Positions 48,578-59,543 of a DNA stretch of 64,000 nucleotides are shown here, piece by piece. This DNA is from Bicyclus anynana (lineage: Eukaryota; Arthropoda; Insecta; Lepidoptera; Nymphalidae). Both the position numbers and the translations under genes were made by a program. The notes beneath the pieces are model-generated. The model worked only from the letters and a program-made list of their open reading frames with translations, had not been told where the DNA came from and did not search any database. Positions within the stretch are counted from its first letter, which is position 1. Every line of letters begins with the position of its first letter. The stretch spans positions 7,818,127 to 7,882,126 of the forward strand of contig NC_069110.1 of assembly GCF_947172395.1 (NCBI RefSeq). Reading direction: 5' to 3'.

Positions 48578-49266
48578 AAGGGCATGTCTCAAAATGGGCC
48601 TTTATAATAAACAATTTGCAAGTGGCTTTATAGTATTTTTACGCATAGGATGCACAAATTGTTGCTTATAAAACAGCTTTGTGAAACTTCGAAACCACCA
48701 AAAAAAAAAAAAATTTAATACAAAAACATTGTTTATTTTTCACTTGTCTTCAAATTAACCATAGACAGGTAATTATGTTCAAAACAGACAATTTAAATTA
48801 TTGATATTGAATTCAAAACTGGTGTAAGTTGTCAATGTCAAATAAAATTTACAACGCCAAAAGTATTGCCGCGCTAAATCTACCGGGTATACGTATGTCC
48901 CACGGGCGTTCAAGGGTCGAACGATTACCGGGCATACGTAAGTCCCGGGGCGTTAAAGGGTCAATCGATACCGGGACCAATGCGTCCCATGGGCGTTTCA
49001 GTGGTTAAACGAGCGCGACTACACGAAGATCACTGACAGTCTGTCAGGGCGTGAGTCACGAGCATTTTGTCATGATAAAATGTCATAATGTTTTCTGCTA
49101 ATGAAAAAAAAAAAAATTATTAATTATTCAAAAATTGCGGTATCCAAAAAAAAAGTGATTTTATGTTTTAATGCCTAAATTTCATGTTCTCTAAGATAAA
49201 ATTAATTTGGTGCTGCTTGCATGACAGTCGAAATAAAGGCCCAGTCATAAAATCTGGGACATGTCT
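48578..49266. mobile_element. Possible DNA transposon remnant with subterminal repeats
   Basis: GGGCATGTCTCAAAATGGGC with CTTTAT on the left and, reversed, AAGACATGTCCCAGATTTTA with GGGCCTTTAT on the right look like decayed inverted ends. Inside are three direct repeats at 48881-49012. Confidence 0.4.
48881..49012 (+). repeat. Three direct repeats of about 44 bp
   Basis: TACCGGGTATACGTATGTCC (48881), TACCGGGCATACGTAAGTCC (48926) and TACCGGGACCAATGCGTCCC (48969) each lead into a (C)GGGCGTTnAAGGGTCrA end. CpG-rich and palindromic (ATACGTAT). Confidence 0.75.
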
Positions 49267-49460
49267 TTCACTCTTTGTGTGTTCGTGTTTGTCGTTGTCT
49301 TGAGTATTAAAATATTTCTATTTTTAACCATCTTCAAAAAGGAGGAGGTTCTCAATTCAGTCGGTATTTTTTTTTAAGTATGTACACCTTATTACTCGTT
49401 ATGTCTTTGTGTGTTCGTGTTTGTCGTTGTCTTGAGTATTAAAATGTTTCTATTTTTATT
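49266..49460 (+). repeat. Direct duplication of a 55-bp segment
   Basis: CTTTGTGTGTTCGTGTTTGT with CGTTGTCTTGAGTATTAAAA occurs at about 49271 and again at about 49404. Between them is the common lepidopteran word AAAAAGGAGGAGGTTCTCAA. Confidence 0.7.
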
Positions 49461-49909
49461 ACCTACTCTAGTTGCTAGTGATAAAATATTAATCTGATTT
49501 TCTATTAAGTGTTAGATAGTAGATAGTGTTAGGATTTATTTTATAGTATTATGATTCTAAGTACAAATAATAAAGGATCAAATAGATAATAACTATAATA
49601 AAAATCAATATTGTGATCAAAACATTTTACCTGTAGGTATTAAATGAAAACAAAATGTGAGATCTAGTCTTTGTGGGCGAATCATTTTTAAACCATACAA
49701 TACTTTAGGTTCGTAATAACGCAAATACAAAGTGTCTAACTCTTCTTTTCTAGTAGATAACAGAAGCGAAGAGTTAAAAACTTTGTATTATTTAACTAAC
49801 ATAAAAAGTAGGATCTGATGCACACTCAGATTCAAATTTTATAAGACTTTATTATATATCTTTGTGAGACTGTTACACCAAATTACTACATACAATTTGT
49901 ATTAAGCTT

Positions 49910-50060
49910 CAACTAACGCTTGGCAAATTCGTTCGTAACACTCCTGATGGTTCGCGAGGGCCAGAAGGGCGACGCACGACTTCACACCCGCGCAGTCCTT
50001 CCCCCACCGTCGCCCGCATATCATGGGATTGTCATCCACGAATTTGCCAAGCTATAGTTG
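49910..50060. mobile_element. Small CpG-rich TIR MITE
   Basis: CAACTAACGCTTGGCAAATT and (reverse) CAACTATAGCTTGGCAAATT are inverted ends; the core (CGCGAGGGCCAGAAGGGCGA, CCCGCGCAGTCCTTCCCCCA) is strikingly GC-rich. 151 bp. No ORF or tRNA-like boxes seen. Confidence 0.65.
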
Positions 50061-50299
50061 CTACACAACATTCAGTTTTACACAGAAGGTCAGCTAACTT
50101 TACTGCTTCAGTATCGTATATATTAGTAATATATTTACTAACAAAGGATGAAATGGCATGAGCCGCCTATCGTAGCACTATTCTTTTTCGATTGTATAAT
50201 TGACTCCTTAATGAGACCTTAGTGACTTCACCGGAGGTTAGGGCGTTGTTTATGTATGGTCGACAGTAAGAATATCGACTTCTTTCACACTTATATAGA

Positions 50300-50475
50300 G
50301 GTAAAGTTTGTAACAATTCTTTGTAAGGGGTAATCTTCGGTTTAAAATCGGACCAGTAGGGTCCGATTTTAAAAATTATTTCTATTGGTAAAAGAATTTT
50401 CCAAATCGATCCAATAGATCCAGAGATTACCCCCGACAACCACACAAAATTTATCTCTTTATAATATTAATATAG
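50300..50475 (-). mobile_element. Helitron 5' end, second subfamily, minus strand
   Basis: The reverse complement starts TCTATATTAATATTATAAAG and continues GTCGGGGGTAATCTCTGGAT and GATCGATTTGGAAAATTC. Shorter relatives lie at 48290-48370 and 60865-60945. A GGTCCGATTTTAAA inverted repeat near 50340-50370 marks a rearrangement. Confidence 0.55.
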
Positions 50476-50479
50476 AAGT

Positions 50480-51050
50480 CGCTTGGGAAATTGCCCTTTG
50501 GTTATCGCACCACGCTCAAAGGGCTGGACCGATTTTGCTGAAGGTAGGGGTAGGAGTAGGGTAGGGATAGCATAAGGGTAGGGTAGGGGTAGAATAGGGG
50601 TAAGGTAGGGAAGGTAGGGTACAAATAAGGTAGGGAAGGTAGGGTACAAATAAGGTAGGGGTAGGGTAGGGCAGGGTAGAGGTAGCGGAATGACAGGGAC
50701 AGTATAGAGTACCGTAGGGTTAGGGAAGGGATAGGATAGGGGTAGGGTAGGGTAGGGGTAAGGTAGGGGTAGGGAAGAGTTAGGGCTAGCCGTAGGGTAG
50801 AAGTAAGGTAGAGGTAGGTATGGGTAGAGTAGGGGTAGGATTTGGGTAGGGTAGGATAGGGTAGGGATAGGGTACAGGTAGGGTTAGGGTAGAGGTAAGG
50901 TGGAGGTAGGTAGGTTTAGCGTTAGCGGTAGGGTAGGAACAAAGTAGGGGTAGGGTAGGGTAGGGTTGGGTAGGTTTACGAGCAGGGTAAGGTAGAAGTA
51001 GGGAAGTTTACATCAAATTTTACGTGGCCGAAGTCGCAAGCGTCCGCTAG
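50480..51050 (+). repeat. G-rich GTAGGG-type minisatellite within Helitron-like ends
   Basis: After GGACCGATTTTGCTGAAGGT the + strand becomes a run of (GTAGG[G/GG/A]) words to about 51000, closing with GGCCGAAGTCGCAAGCGTCC and GCTAG|T at 51050. Four-G-run motifs fit G-quadruplexes at 50658-50676 and 50739-50758. Start and end match the Helitron at 61290-61539. Confidence 0.8.
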
Positions 51051-53510
51051 TTTTCTTGTATAATTATTATATCTAATTATAATGTTGTTGTAGATAGATA
51101 GAGACAAATTCGAGAGACAATGACTTAAAGAATATTGTTACAGAATACTGTAGACAATGATTAATATAAGTAAGAGATTATAGCTGGTTCTATCTCTAGC
51201 CAACTGTGGTGGTATGATTGGGTGAGAAGCAAATTCAGCTCGACTAAGAGCAGAGGGAGTCCTACGCTTCATAGAGCCTAGTTTGCTTCCTTTTCACCAT
51301 TGAATTCAATAGGTTAGTTGACACTTTATTTAAAGGGTCTTAAATTGTTCATTATTGTAGATATTATTAAAAGAAATATTATATTTTATTGAGACATGAA
51401 TACATAAAAATTAAAAATTTTAAATACTTTTTGAAAATACGAGCCAAGACGCTGTCGGCCATGATGGTCTATATTTTAAATGTTTCATGACGTCATGAAA
51501 CATTTAAAATATAGATAGTAGGATAGGGGTAGGGTAGGATAGGGTACAAGTAGGGTTAGGGTAGGGGTTAGGTGGAGGTAGGGTTGGGCTAGTGTTAGCG
51601 GTAGGGTAGGAACAATGTAGGGGTAGAGTAGGGTTGGGTAGGTTTACGAGCAGGGTAAGGTAGAGGTAGGGAAGTTTACATCAAATTTTACGCGGCCGAA
51701 GTCGCAGGCGTCCGCTAGTGTTTTTATATAATTATTATATCTAATTATAATGTTGTTGTAGATAGATAGAGACAAATTCGAGAGACAATGAGTTAAAAAA
51801 TATTGTTACAGAATACTGTAGACAATGATTAATATAAGTAAGAGATTATAGCTGGTTCTATCTCTAGCCAACTGTGGTGGTTTGATTGGGTGAGAAGCAA
51901 ATTCAGCTCGACTAAGAGCAGAGGGAGTCCTACGCTTCATAGAGCCTAGTTTGCTTCCTTTTCACCATTGAATTGAATAGGTTAGTTGACACTTTATTTA
52001 AAGGGTCTTAAATTGTTCATTATTGTAGGTATTATTAAAAAAATATTATATTTTATTGAGACATGAATACATAAAAATTAAAATTTTCAAATACTTTTTG
52101 AAAATACGATCCAAGACGCTGTCGGCCATGATGGTCTATATTTTAAATGTTTCATGAGGTCATAAAACATTTAAAATATAGATAGTAGGATAGAGGTAGG
52201 GTAGGATAGGGTAGGGATAGGGTACAGGTAGGGTTAGGGTAGGGGTAAGGTGGAGGTAGGGTAGGGTTAGCGTTAGCGGTAGGGTAGGAACAATGTAGGG
52301 GTAGGGTAGGGTAGGGTTGGGTCGGTTTACGAGCAGGGTAAGGTAGAGGTAGGGAAGTTTACATCAAATTTTACGCGGCCGAAGTCGCAGGCGTCCGCTA
52401 GTGTTTTTATATAATTATTATATCTAATTATAATGTTGTTGTAGATAAATAGAGACAAATTCGAGAGACAATGAGTTAAAAAATATTGTTACAGAATACT
52501 GTAGACAATGATTAATATAAGTAAGAGATTATAGCTGGTTCTATCTCTAGCCAACTGTGGTGGTTTGATTGGGTGAGAAGCAAATTCAGCTCGACTAAGA
52601 GCAGAGGGAGTCCTACGCTTCATAGAGCCTAGTTTGCTTCCTTTTCACCATTGAATTGAATAGGTTAGTTGACACTTTATTTAAAGGGTCTTAAATTGTT
52701 CATTATTGTAGGTATTATTAAAAAAATATTATATTTTATTGAGACATGAATACATAAAAATTAAAATTTTCAAATACTTTTTGAAAATACGATCCAAGAC
52801 GCTGTCGGCCATGATGGTCTATATTTTAAATGTTTCATGAGGTCATGAAACATTTAAAATATAGATAGTAGGATAGAGGTAGGGTAGGATAGGGTAGGGA
52901 TAGGGTACAGGTAGGGTTAGGGTAGGGGTAAGGTGGAGGTAGGGTAGGGCTAGTGTTAGCGGTAGGGTAGGAACAATGTAGGGGTAGAGTAGGGTTGGGT
53001 AGGTTTACGAGCAGGGTAAGGTAGAGGTAGGGAAGTTTACATCAAATTTTACGCGGCCGAAGTCGCGGGCGTCCGCTAGTGTTCTTATATAATTATTATA
53101 TCTAATTATAATGTTGTTGTAGATAGATAGAGACTAATTTGAGAGACAATGAGTTAAAAAATATTGTTACAGAATACTGTAGACAATGATTAATATAAGT
53201 AAGAGATTATAGCTGGTTCTATCTCTAGCCAACTGTGGTGGTTTGATTGGGTGAGAAGCAAATTCAGCTCGACTAAGAGCAGAGGGAGTCCTACGCTTCA
53301 TAGAGCCTAGTTTGCTTCCTTTTCACCATTGAATTGAATAGGTTAGTTGACACTTTATTTAAAGGGTCTTAAATTGTTCATTATTGTAGGTATTATTAAA
53401 AAAATATTATATTTTATTGAGACATGAATACATAAAAATTTAAATTTTCAAATACTTTTTGAAAATACGAGCCAAGACGCTGTCGGCCATGATGGTCTAT
53501 ATTTTAAATG
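51051..53510 (+). repeat. Macrosatellite of 3.6 units, period about 670-683 bp
   Basis: Units 51051-51718 (668 bp), 51719-52401 (683), 52402-53079 (678) and a partial unit to about 53510. Each has a 5' flank (AATTATTATATCTAATTATA, CGAGAGACAATG), a GGTTCTATCTCTAGCCAACT block, a 48-bp palindrome, a GTAGGG array and an end GCGTCCGCTAG. Units are nearly identical, so amplification or homogenisation is recent. Confidence 0.9.
51468..51515. repeat. Perfect 48-bp palindrome in macrosatellite unit 1
   Basis: 24-bp arms TCTATATTTTAAATGTTTCA+TGAC and the exact complement, centre TGACGTCA (a CRE-like core). Copies at 52135-52182 and 52818-52865 have the centre changed to GAGGTC and one arm mismatch in the first. 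Unit 4 breaks off within the left arm near 53510. Confidence 0.9.
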
Positions 53511-54035
53511 TTTTGACGTGTGAATGACGTCACGTAAACACTTAACTTTACGCAATCGGAGTGTTCAACAAAATTATTAGATAATAATTAGTTTGATGTT
53601 TTGGGGAACACCATGACGTCACAAAATGGACGACAGAGTTTCTTATGTTTACAATTTTTAAATTAAGTTTTTTTATGTAATCCTTAACTTTTACTAATTG
53701 ATATCGATATATTTCGGACCTTATTCCTTAAACTACACGGAACTAATATTGTTTATATTAAATTGGGTATGAGTCAACTATCCCATTGTGAAAGAAAACG
53801 ATGCCATTATTAATTAGTTAGCATAAATTAGTGGTACCTTCAATAAGTATAAAAGCTAGTTGTCAAGGCACAAAGAGGGTTGGAATGAGTGTGATTCAGG
53901 GCTTCAGCGCTTTTCGGTGTTTTTATAACTCGACAATGTATGTGTGGAATTTGTCTATCGAAAACAGCTCACAGTGTCGAGTTACAGCATAGCGCTATCA
54001 GTGTGCCTAGTGTGAGTTTTCCTAGTAATATTTTC
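53511..54035. other. Repeat-derived intergenic DNA
   Basis: 53560-53720 continues the element shared with 38230-38500. 53890-54010 carries CGACAATGTATGTGTGGAAT and CAGTGTCGAGTTACAGCATA, of unknown origin. No ORF. Confidence 0.4.
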
Positions 54036-54167
54036 ATACTGTTACTATCGCGTTAACGTAAACGCGAATTTATATGGAATTAAAACAGTTGTGCAGTAGT
54101 GCCACTAGATGGCGCTGTTTTAATTCCTTAGAAATTCACGTTTACGTTAACGCTATCGTCACAGTAT
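54036..54167. mobile_element. Hairpin MITE carrying a CTCF-like site
   Basis: Arms ATACTGTTACTATCGCGTTA, CGTAAACGCGAATTTATATG, GAATTAAAACAG pair with CTGTTTTAATTCCTTAGAAA, TTCACGTTTACGTTAACGCT, ATCGTCACAGTAT. The loop holds CCACTAGATGGCGCTG (54102-54117). Confidence 0.7.
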
Positions 54168-54411
54168 CATACTGCCACTAGGCCCTCTGTAGCGCTATAC
54201 TGTACCTCGACTCTAGCCTAACATCTCAACTACCCAACTACTCTTAGAGGTCTCAAATTCAGGAAGTAAAAGAAGGTATCGTGTTGAGTATCATGGATAC
54301 TTACGAATAATTTTACCTACTCATACATATCTGGTATACAGATACATTATATAATAATTATGTTAGCCGTTGCCTGTGAGTTGTTATTATCAAAAAGTAT
54401 TAAAGCTCCAT

Positions 54412-55350
54412 AATCAAAAATATTTATACCTTAAATTGAGTATATAAAGAGTAATAAATTGACTTTGCCAAGTGCATGCGAAATAAAAAAAATACAAGAT
54501 CTAGTTTTAACTGCTTGTGCAAAAAAAAAAACTAAAACCGGACTTTATTTATTACTCTTTAAATATTCGTTTTAAAGTAATTCTAAGTGTAGATTACTGG
54601 ATATTTTTTATAAAAAAAGAACCTCAAGGTTTTTTTTTGAAAAATATAATTTTGTAGTATTTGCTATATTAATTAATAAGGTACTGTTAAATATACATTT
54701 TACAATGTCATTGTAAAAATATTTATACCTTAAAAATATTTATACCTTAAATTGAGTATATAAAGAGTAATAAATTGACTTTGCCAAGTGCATGCGAAAT
54801 AAAAAAAATATAAGATCTACTTTTAACTGCTTGTGCAAAAAAAAAACTAAAACCGGACTTTATTTATTACTCTTTAAATATTCATTTTAAAGTCATTCTG
54901 AGTGTAAATTACTGGATATTTTTTTATAAAAAAGAACCTCAAGGTATATTTTTTGAAAAATATAATTTTGTAGTATTTGCTGTATTAATTAATAATGTAC
55001 TGTTAAATATACACTTTACAATGTCATTGTAAAAATATTTTGCTCAAAAATATTTATACATTAAATTGAGTATATAAAGAGTAATAAATTGACTTTGCCA
55101 AGTGCATGCAAAATAAAAAAATATTAGATCTAGTTTTAACTGCTTGTGCAAAAAAAAAAAAAAAAAACTAAAACCGGACTTTATTTATTACTCTTTAAAT
55201 ATTCATTTTAAAGTCATTCTGAGTGTAAATTACTGGATATTTTTTATAAAAATGAACCTCAAGGTATATTTTTTGAAAAATATAATTTTGTAGTATTTGC
55301 TATATTAATTAATAAGGTACTATTAAATATACATTTTACAATGTCATTGT
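54412..55350 (+). repeat. Three tandem copies of a 315-bp AT-rich satellite
   Basis: ATTTATACCTTAAATTGAGT marks units at 54423, 54739 and 55053 (spacing 316 and 314). Each contains GACTTTGCCAAGTGCATGCG, an A tract of 10-17, GGACTTTATTTATTACTCTT and GTAGTATTTGCTATATTAAT. AAGAGTAATAAAT and ATTTATTACTCTT can pair inside each unit. Unit ends include ACAATGTCATTGT. Confidence 0.9.
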
Positions 55351-56559
55351 GCTCGGTTAGATGTAATTGTGAATGTGTATAAGTTTTGCTTTTTGCTCAT
55401 TTATATTTTTGGTAGTTATGTCAATTAAGTATTGCTTCGATGATGAATAACTTGAATCTATTGAAGTCAAATGTTAGTTTATTATTTTATAAACTAAATG
55501 TTAATTTTTTACAGCTTGTCCAATTATAATTGCTAAGGTAATTCACTGATATTGTGAATTTTTTAATAAATAATTTAAATATTTTTTTTATTGTTTTATT
55601 GCTTCGTCGACTTCAGAAAACATTCCTAAAAGCTGTTTTGAAAGAGTAAATTCACAATTGATTTACACACGCAACATATAAATAACCTGATGTTACCAGT
55701 TGAATGTCTCCTGATGAGGGCATTCCATGACTTCCAAGGAGGTTTTTAGTCTAGTTATGAGGACACTCCTCAGCAGGCTAACTAGTGGACCAACTAGCCA
55801 GCGTTTCTATTGTGATGTGATGCGATGGAATAAAAGTCCAACATGTAATACGTAACTATTATTAAATTATTAATTACATAATTTAAGTTTTAATTGTTTT
55901 GTAATGCCTAATTCGCCTTTGCGTCAAAACATAAATAAATAATTAAAAAAATATTTCTCCAATCTAAAAAAAAATCTAACGCCGAGTCACGAATTTTGCA
56001 GCATTTTATCTAAATAGGTAGTTTAAAAGTAAATTATTAATTAAAATTGAAATAAAAATTGATACCACGTAAGTTTGTATGCATGCCTAAGTTATCAAAG
56101 CCACTGAAACTACCTGCTTAGCTACTTATTATCGTGATGCCTGTCTAGTGTAATCATCACTATAAGTAGAGATCATGTTTAAAAAACGGATTTTCCTCCA
56201 TCGTAATCTATCATACGAACTGATAGGTATATGTATAACTTCTTTGACAAAGTCCTATAATAATATATAGGTACGTAGGTACCTAATATGCAGCTGTGAC
56301 ACCTGTAAAAGGATAAACTAATTATATACTCATTTCAATTTCATAAACATTATCATTGTCTTACTCTCTGGTAAGCAGGTAGGTACTTGTCGTTAATTTA
56401 CAAAATAAAAAATCTCCGGTATTTAGCTGTGAACATCAGGACGTGCTATTGTTACACACACAGATACACACTCACAAAACCAGTCGGATGCTATGTGGAT
56501 ACAATGTAAATAATTACATTAACGCACACATACAGCCGTTCACAAACACAAACGTAACA
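55351..56559. other. Intergenic DNA before the second gene
   Basis: AT-rich. 55690-55820 is a GC-richer patch (CTCCTGATGAGGGCATTCCA, AGGACACTCCTCAGCAGGCT) that may be a diverged repeat. The frame at 56443-56652 overlaps the putative first exon and is not considered coding. No further motif recognised. Confidence 0.4.
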
Positions 56560-56727
56560 CTACCTGCGCAAGAGTCGCATTCCGTTATACACCTCGTTGA
56601 TTGGTCGCCGCCGCCGTTGAGCCTTCACAGGCTTCGAAACGAAACAGTGTAAAAGTTATTTTAGAAAGTTGGTTGTGTAAAGTGTGCTCAAGAAATTAAA
56701 TATTTGCCAAAATGAGAACAGTATAGG
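56560..56727 (+). other. Putative non-coding first exon of a second gene
   Basis: A relatively GC-rich stretch (TTGGTCGCCGCCGCCGTTGA) is followed by a leader-like sequence and ends in a strong donor, TATAGG|GTAAGTCG. An ATG at 56711 opens a four-codon ORF closed by TAG, so the exon appears non-coding. Next candidate exon on the same strand is 2.8 kb downstream. The left border is a guess. Confidence 0.45.
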
Positions 56728-57349
56728 GTAAGTCGATTTTCTTAACCATTAGAACCTACTATTCTTTGTTATAGTGAAATCGTTTAGTTACTTAAGCAGG
56801 TAGTTATTTTAAGCCTTTCGTATTCGTTATCAACTTCAGGTTGCTTGCAAAACCTAGTTTATAAACTCTTCGTCGCTACCTTGATAAAAGTGTTTCAAAA
56901 ACAATTATATTTTATTATTTTTAAGCGTATTATTTGACATAATATCTAAAGACTGTTAATAAGAAATAAGAAAAAAGTTAGTCAAATGCAAAATTTTATT
57001 TAAATTGAACATGACGTGATCTAAGATGTTATTTCTATGAGTCAGACTAGAGATTGAAAAAAAATATTCGCGAATTTTCCTATCAGGTAGGAAAACTTCC
57101 GAGTATTTATTTAATCGGAACCATGATGGATTGATGAATAAATATGTATTGTAGATGGAAAACAAGTTTATTGTTTTTGGATAATACATATTATTTTTGT
57201 TCTTTCAATTCTGTTGTTTCCTAAAATAATGTTTTTGTAGTTCTTAATTTGGCTTATAGTACCTACATATAGTGAATCTAGATCTTCAAAAATCGTTTGG
57301 TACTTTCCAAAAAGAGTAAGTAATATAATGTAAAAGTAATGAAAACGTA

Positions 57350-57588
57350 ACACGGGCGTAGCTACCGCCGTATCAATGATACGGGGCCCCCGGACTTCAG
57401 GGGCCTCTTACGTGTAAAAGAAAAATTAGTAAAATGTAATCCATAATCCCACTTAGTCTGGTTCTTCCTTTTTTTTGTTTGTAATTAGAATTGGGCGTAT
57501 TTTGGGATTTTTTTCGGATTTTCTGCTTGTCTATTGGGCCCCCTAACTAATTTTGATACAGGGCCTTTCCAAGGCACGCTGCGCCACT
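57350..57588. mobile_element. hAT-like MITE
   Basis: Ends ACACGGGCGTAGCTAC and (reverse) AGTGGCGCAGCGTGCC are similar inverted repeats; flanks AAAACGTA and AAAACGCA differ by one base, an aged 8-bp target duplication. The CGTAGCTAC start and paired GGGGCCCCC-like words are common for this group. Confidence 0.6.
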
Positions 57589-57891
57589 AAAACGCAGTAA
57601 TCTTGTCTTCCCATGATAGTCAAATAACCCTCTATAAGTCGATCGTGTCTAGTTAGGGTTTTAGGAACCATAAGTTAAATGTGTTAAACGTATCGGGTAC
57701 CTACTACGATAGTCAACCGGGGTCCTATGACATCTCGATGTTTAGTTGCTATTATGGGACTATTCGTGGTTATATACTTTAGACGACGGTTGCTTGATCT
57801 TTCACTGAACAATGTTATTTTAGTGGTCAATATTAAAATATTTTTATTGTTACTATGGTCTATGTCTGTGCTGAGCTCTGATTGACATAAA

Positions 57892-58194
57892 CTTTTTTTT
57901 ATTCCTTACAAGTTAGCCCTTGACTACATCTCACCATCTCAAGTGATGATGCAATCGAAGAAGAAGCGGGCTAACTTGGTGTGAGAAGGATGAAATCCAC
58001 ACCCCTTTCGGTTTCTACTCGGCATCGCTAAATCGCTTAGCGGTACGTGTTTGCCGGAAGGGTAACTAGTTACGGACGAAGCCGGCCAGCCGAACCTAGA
58101 CCAATTAAGAAAACCTCAATCGGCCCAGCTTGGGATCGAACTCAGGAACTCCATCTTGTAAATCCACCGCGCATACCACTGCGCCACGGAGGCT
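57892..58194 (-). mobile_element. tRNA-derived SINE, second family
   Basis: Starts with T8 at 57893, CAAGTTAGCCCTTGACTACA, and ends GCGCCACGGAGGC; same layout as 33736-34063 but diverged by small deletions. Confidence 0.75.
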
Positions 58195-58439
58195 ATAAAA
58201 ACATTCATCAAAAGTTCTTTATTTCCCTGAAATAATCCATCCAATATTCTGCGTAAATTTCTTAATTTTACAAGTTGTTTTAATATAAATTTAGTGAATA
58301 ACCGTTATAGAGTTTTGAGCTTAGCAACCAATATTTCACAATTTCATAATTATTTAGATAAAATACAAATTACGTCTACTTTTCTTATTTAAGATATTTT
58401 CAACGTTAACGAAGGGATTTAATAACGAAGGGATTTTAT

Positions 58440-58580
58440 ATAACTAGCGGACGTCCACGTGACTTTCAAAGAAGCGGAGGTTCGCTTCAAATTCTGTTAT
58501 TCACAAATCCCCGTGATCCATGGATTTTTCCAAAACAAAAAGTAGCAGCCTATAAGTTAAACCTGGCGACCAGAAAACGC
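58440..58580 (+). mobile_element. Fragment of the same repeat family as 5002-5308
   Basis: AACTAGCGGACGTCCACGTG, then AATCCCCGTGATCCATGGAT and AAAAAGTAGCAGCCTATAAG, a common lepidopteran repeat layout. Confidence 0.45.
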
Positions 58581-59543
58581 TAGTTTAGATCACAATCATA
58601 TATTCTGGGTTTGAAGGTTCGTTCTGGTGTTTTGCGTTTTATAAAGCGAATGTACGTTTTAATGCTATGCTTCGGTGATGGGTATTTTTTACCGCAACTG
58701 CGGAACCATACGCCTTGTGTTCAGAGCGGATTCGAAGCTTGGTATAGTCTTTTTAACCTATACCATCAATGGCAAAGGCTGTTACGCAAATCTACATCGA
58801 CTTTTCTTATTGAAATTTTTTTAATTGACTGGAATAAAAAGTAGCGTTTAATTATTTGTAAAGTGTTTTAATTATTTTTTAGTAGTTGCTGAGTGAATAA
58901 GAAATAAATAAGTATAGGTAGACCTAAACACAAACATTTGCCTTTATAACAAAAGTGTGATTATCTTTTTAATTTTCACAACTTGTTTTAGTAATTTAAA
59001 AATACTTAATTTGAAATTAACTTTTTAATAGGTGGTATTTAACCTGAATAATAATCATTCCTAATGAGCGGAAACACTGATAAAGTGTGAGTTGTTGTAT
59101 TTTAAATATGGTTCCAACTTCGAGTTTTATATCTACGAGTACGGTCTTTTAAAATCAAAATACAATGTGATCTATTTTTTCTAATAGGTATAAAGGCTCA
59201 AGAGTTTATTAATAGGTAGTTTTTTTTATAATTACACTAATCAGGGCGCGTAAAAAAATCTTATTTTTACGTACGTTTTTTATTTTATAAGATAAAAATA
59301 CTAATTATAGGATGACATGCGTTTTTTTTTTAATTTGAAAGCAGATGTCCGAAATCGGGCCTCATTTTCAAACTTGTGAAAAATACATACATTTAGTACC
59401 CAACTACACACTATACACTAGATTACTATACATTAGAATGGAGTAGCCATTAGAATCTTACCCGAAATACTATTAGCCAACAGGTAATATAAGTTAATTT
59501 CAATATTTTGTAGTATGGTAATTGTAATGGTAGTACCCTTCAG

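Larger units (their letters stand above)
47626..50300. other. Intergenic DNA after period
   Basis: SINE, DNA-transposon remnant, duplication and CpG-rich MITE as listed. 48470-48500 carries AAAACCGACTTCGCATCGGT, a common repeat word. 49490-49900 is AT-rich with an inverted pair AAGTGTCTAACTCTTCTTTT and AGCGAAGAGTTAAAAACTTT. No coding potential. Confidence 0.5.
56728..59543 (+). other. Putative first intron of the second gene
   Basis: Contains the hAT MITE 57350-57588, SINE 57892-58194 and repeat fragment 58440-58580. 58600-59540 shows nothing convincing; the frame at 58611-58844 has no known domain. Confidence 0.35.

Noticed and set aside
51051..53510. CRISPR-like or telomere-like array
   Set aside because: Units are 0.68 kb with internal G-rich words; there are no short repeats with unique spacers, and lepidopteran telomeres use TTAGG, not GTAGGG.
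56443..56652. 69-residue ORF over the putative first exon
   Set aside because: It starts in AC-repeat-like DNA and ends before the donor; the exon looks like a leader, not coding.
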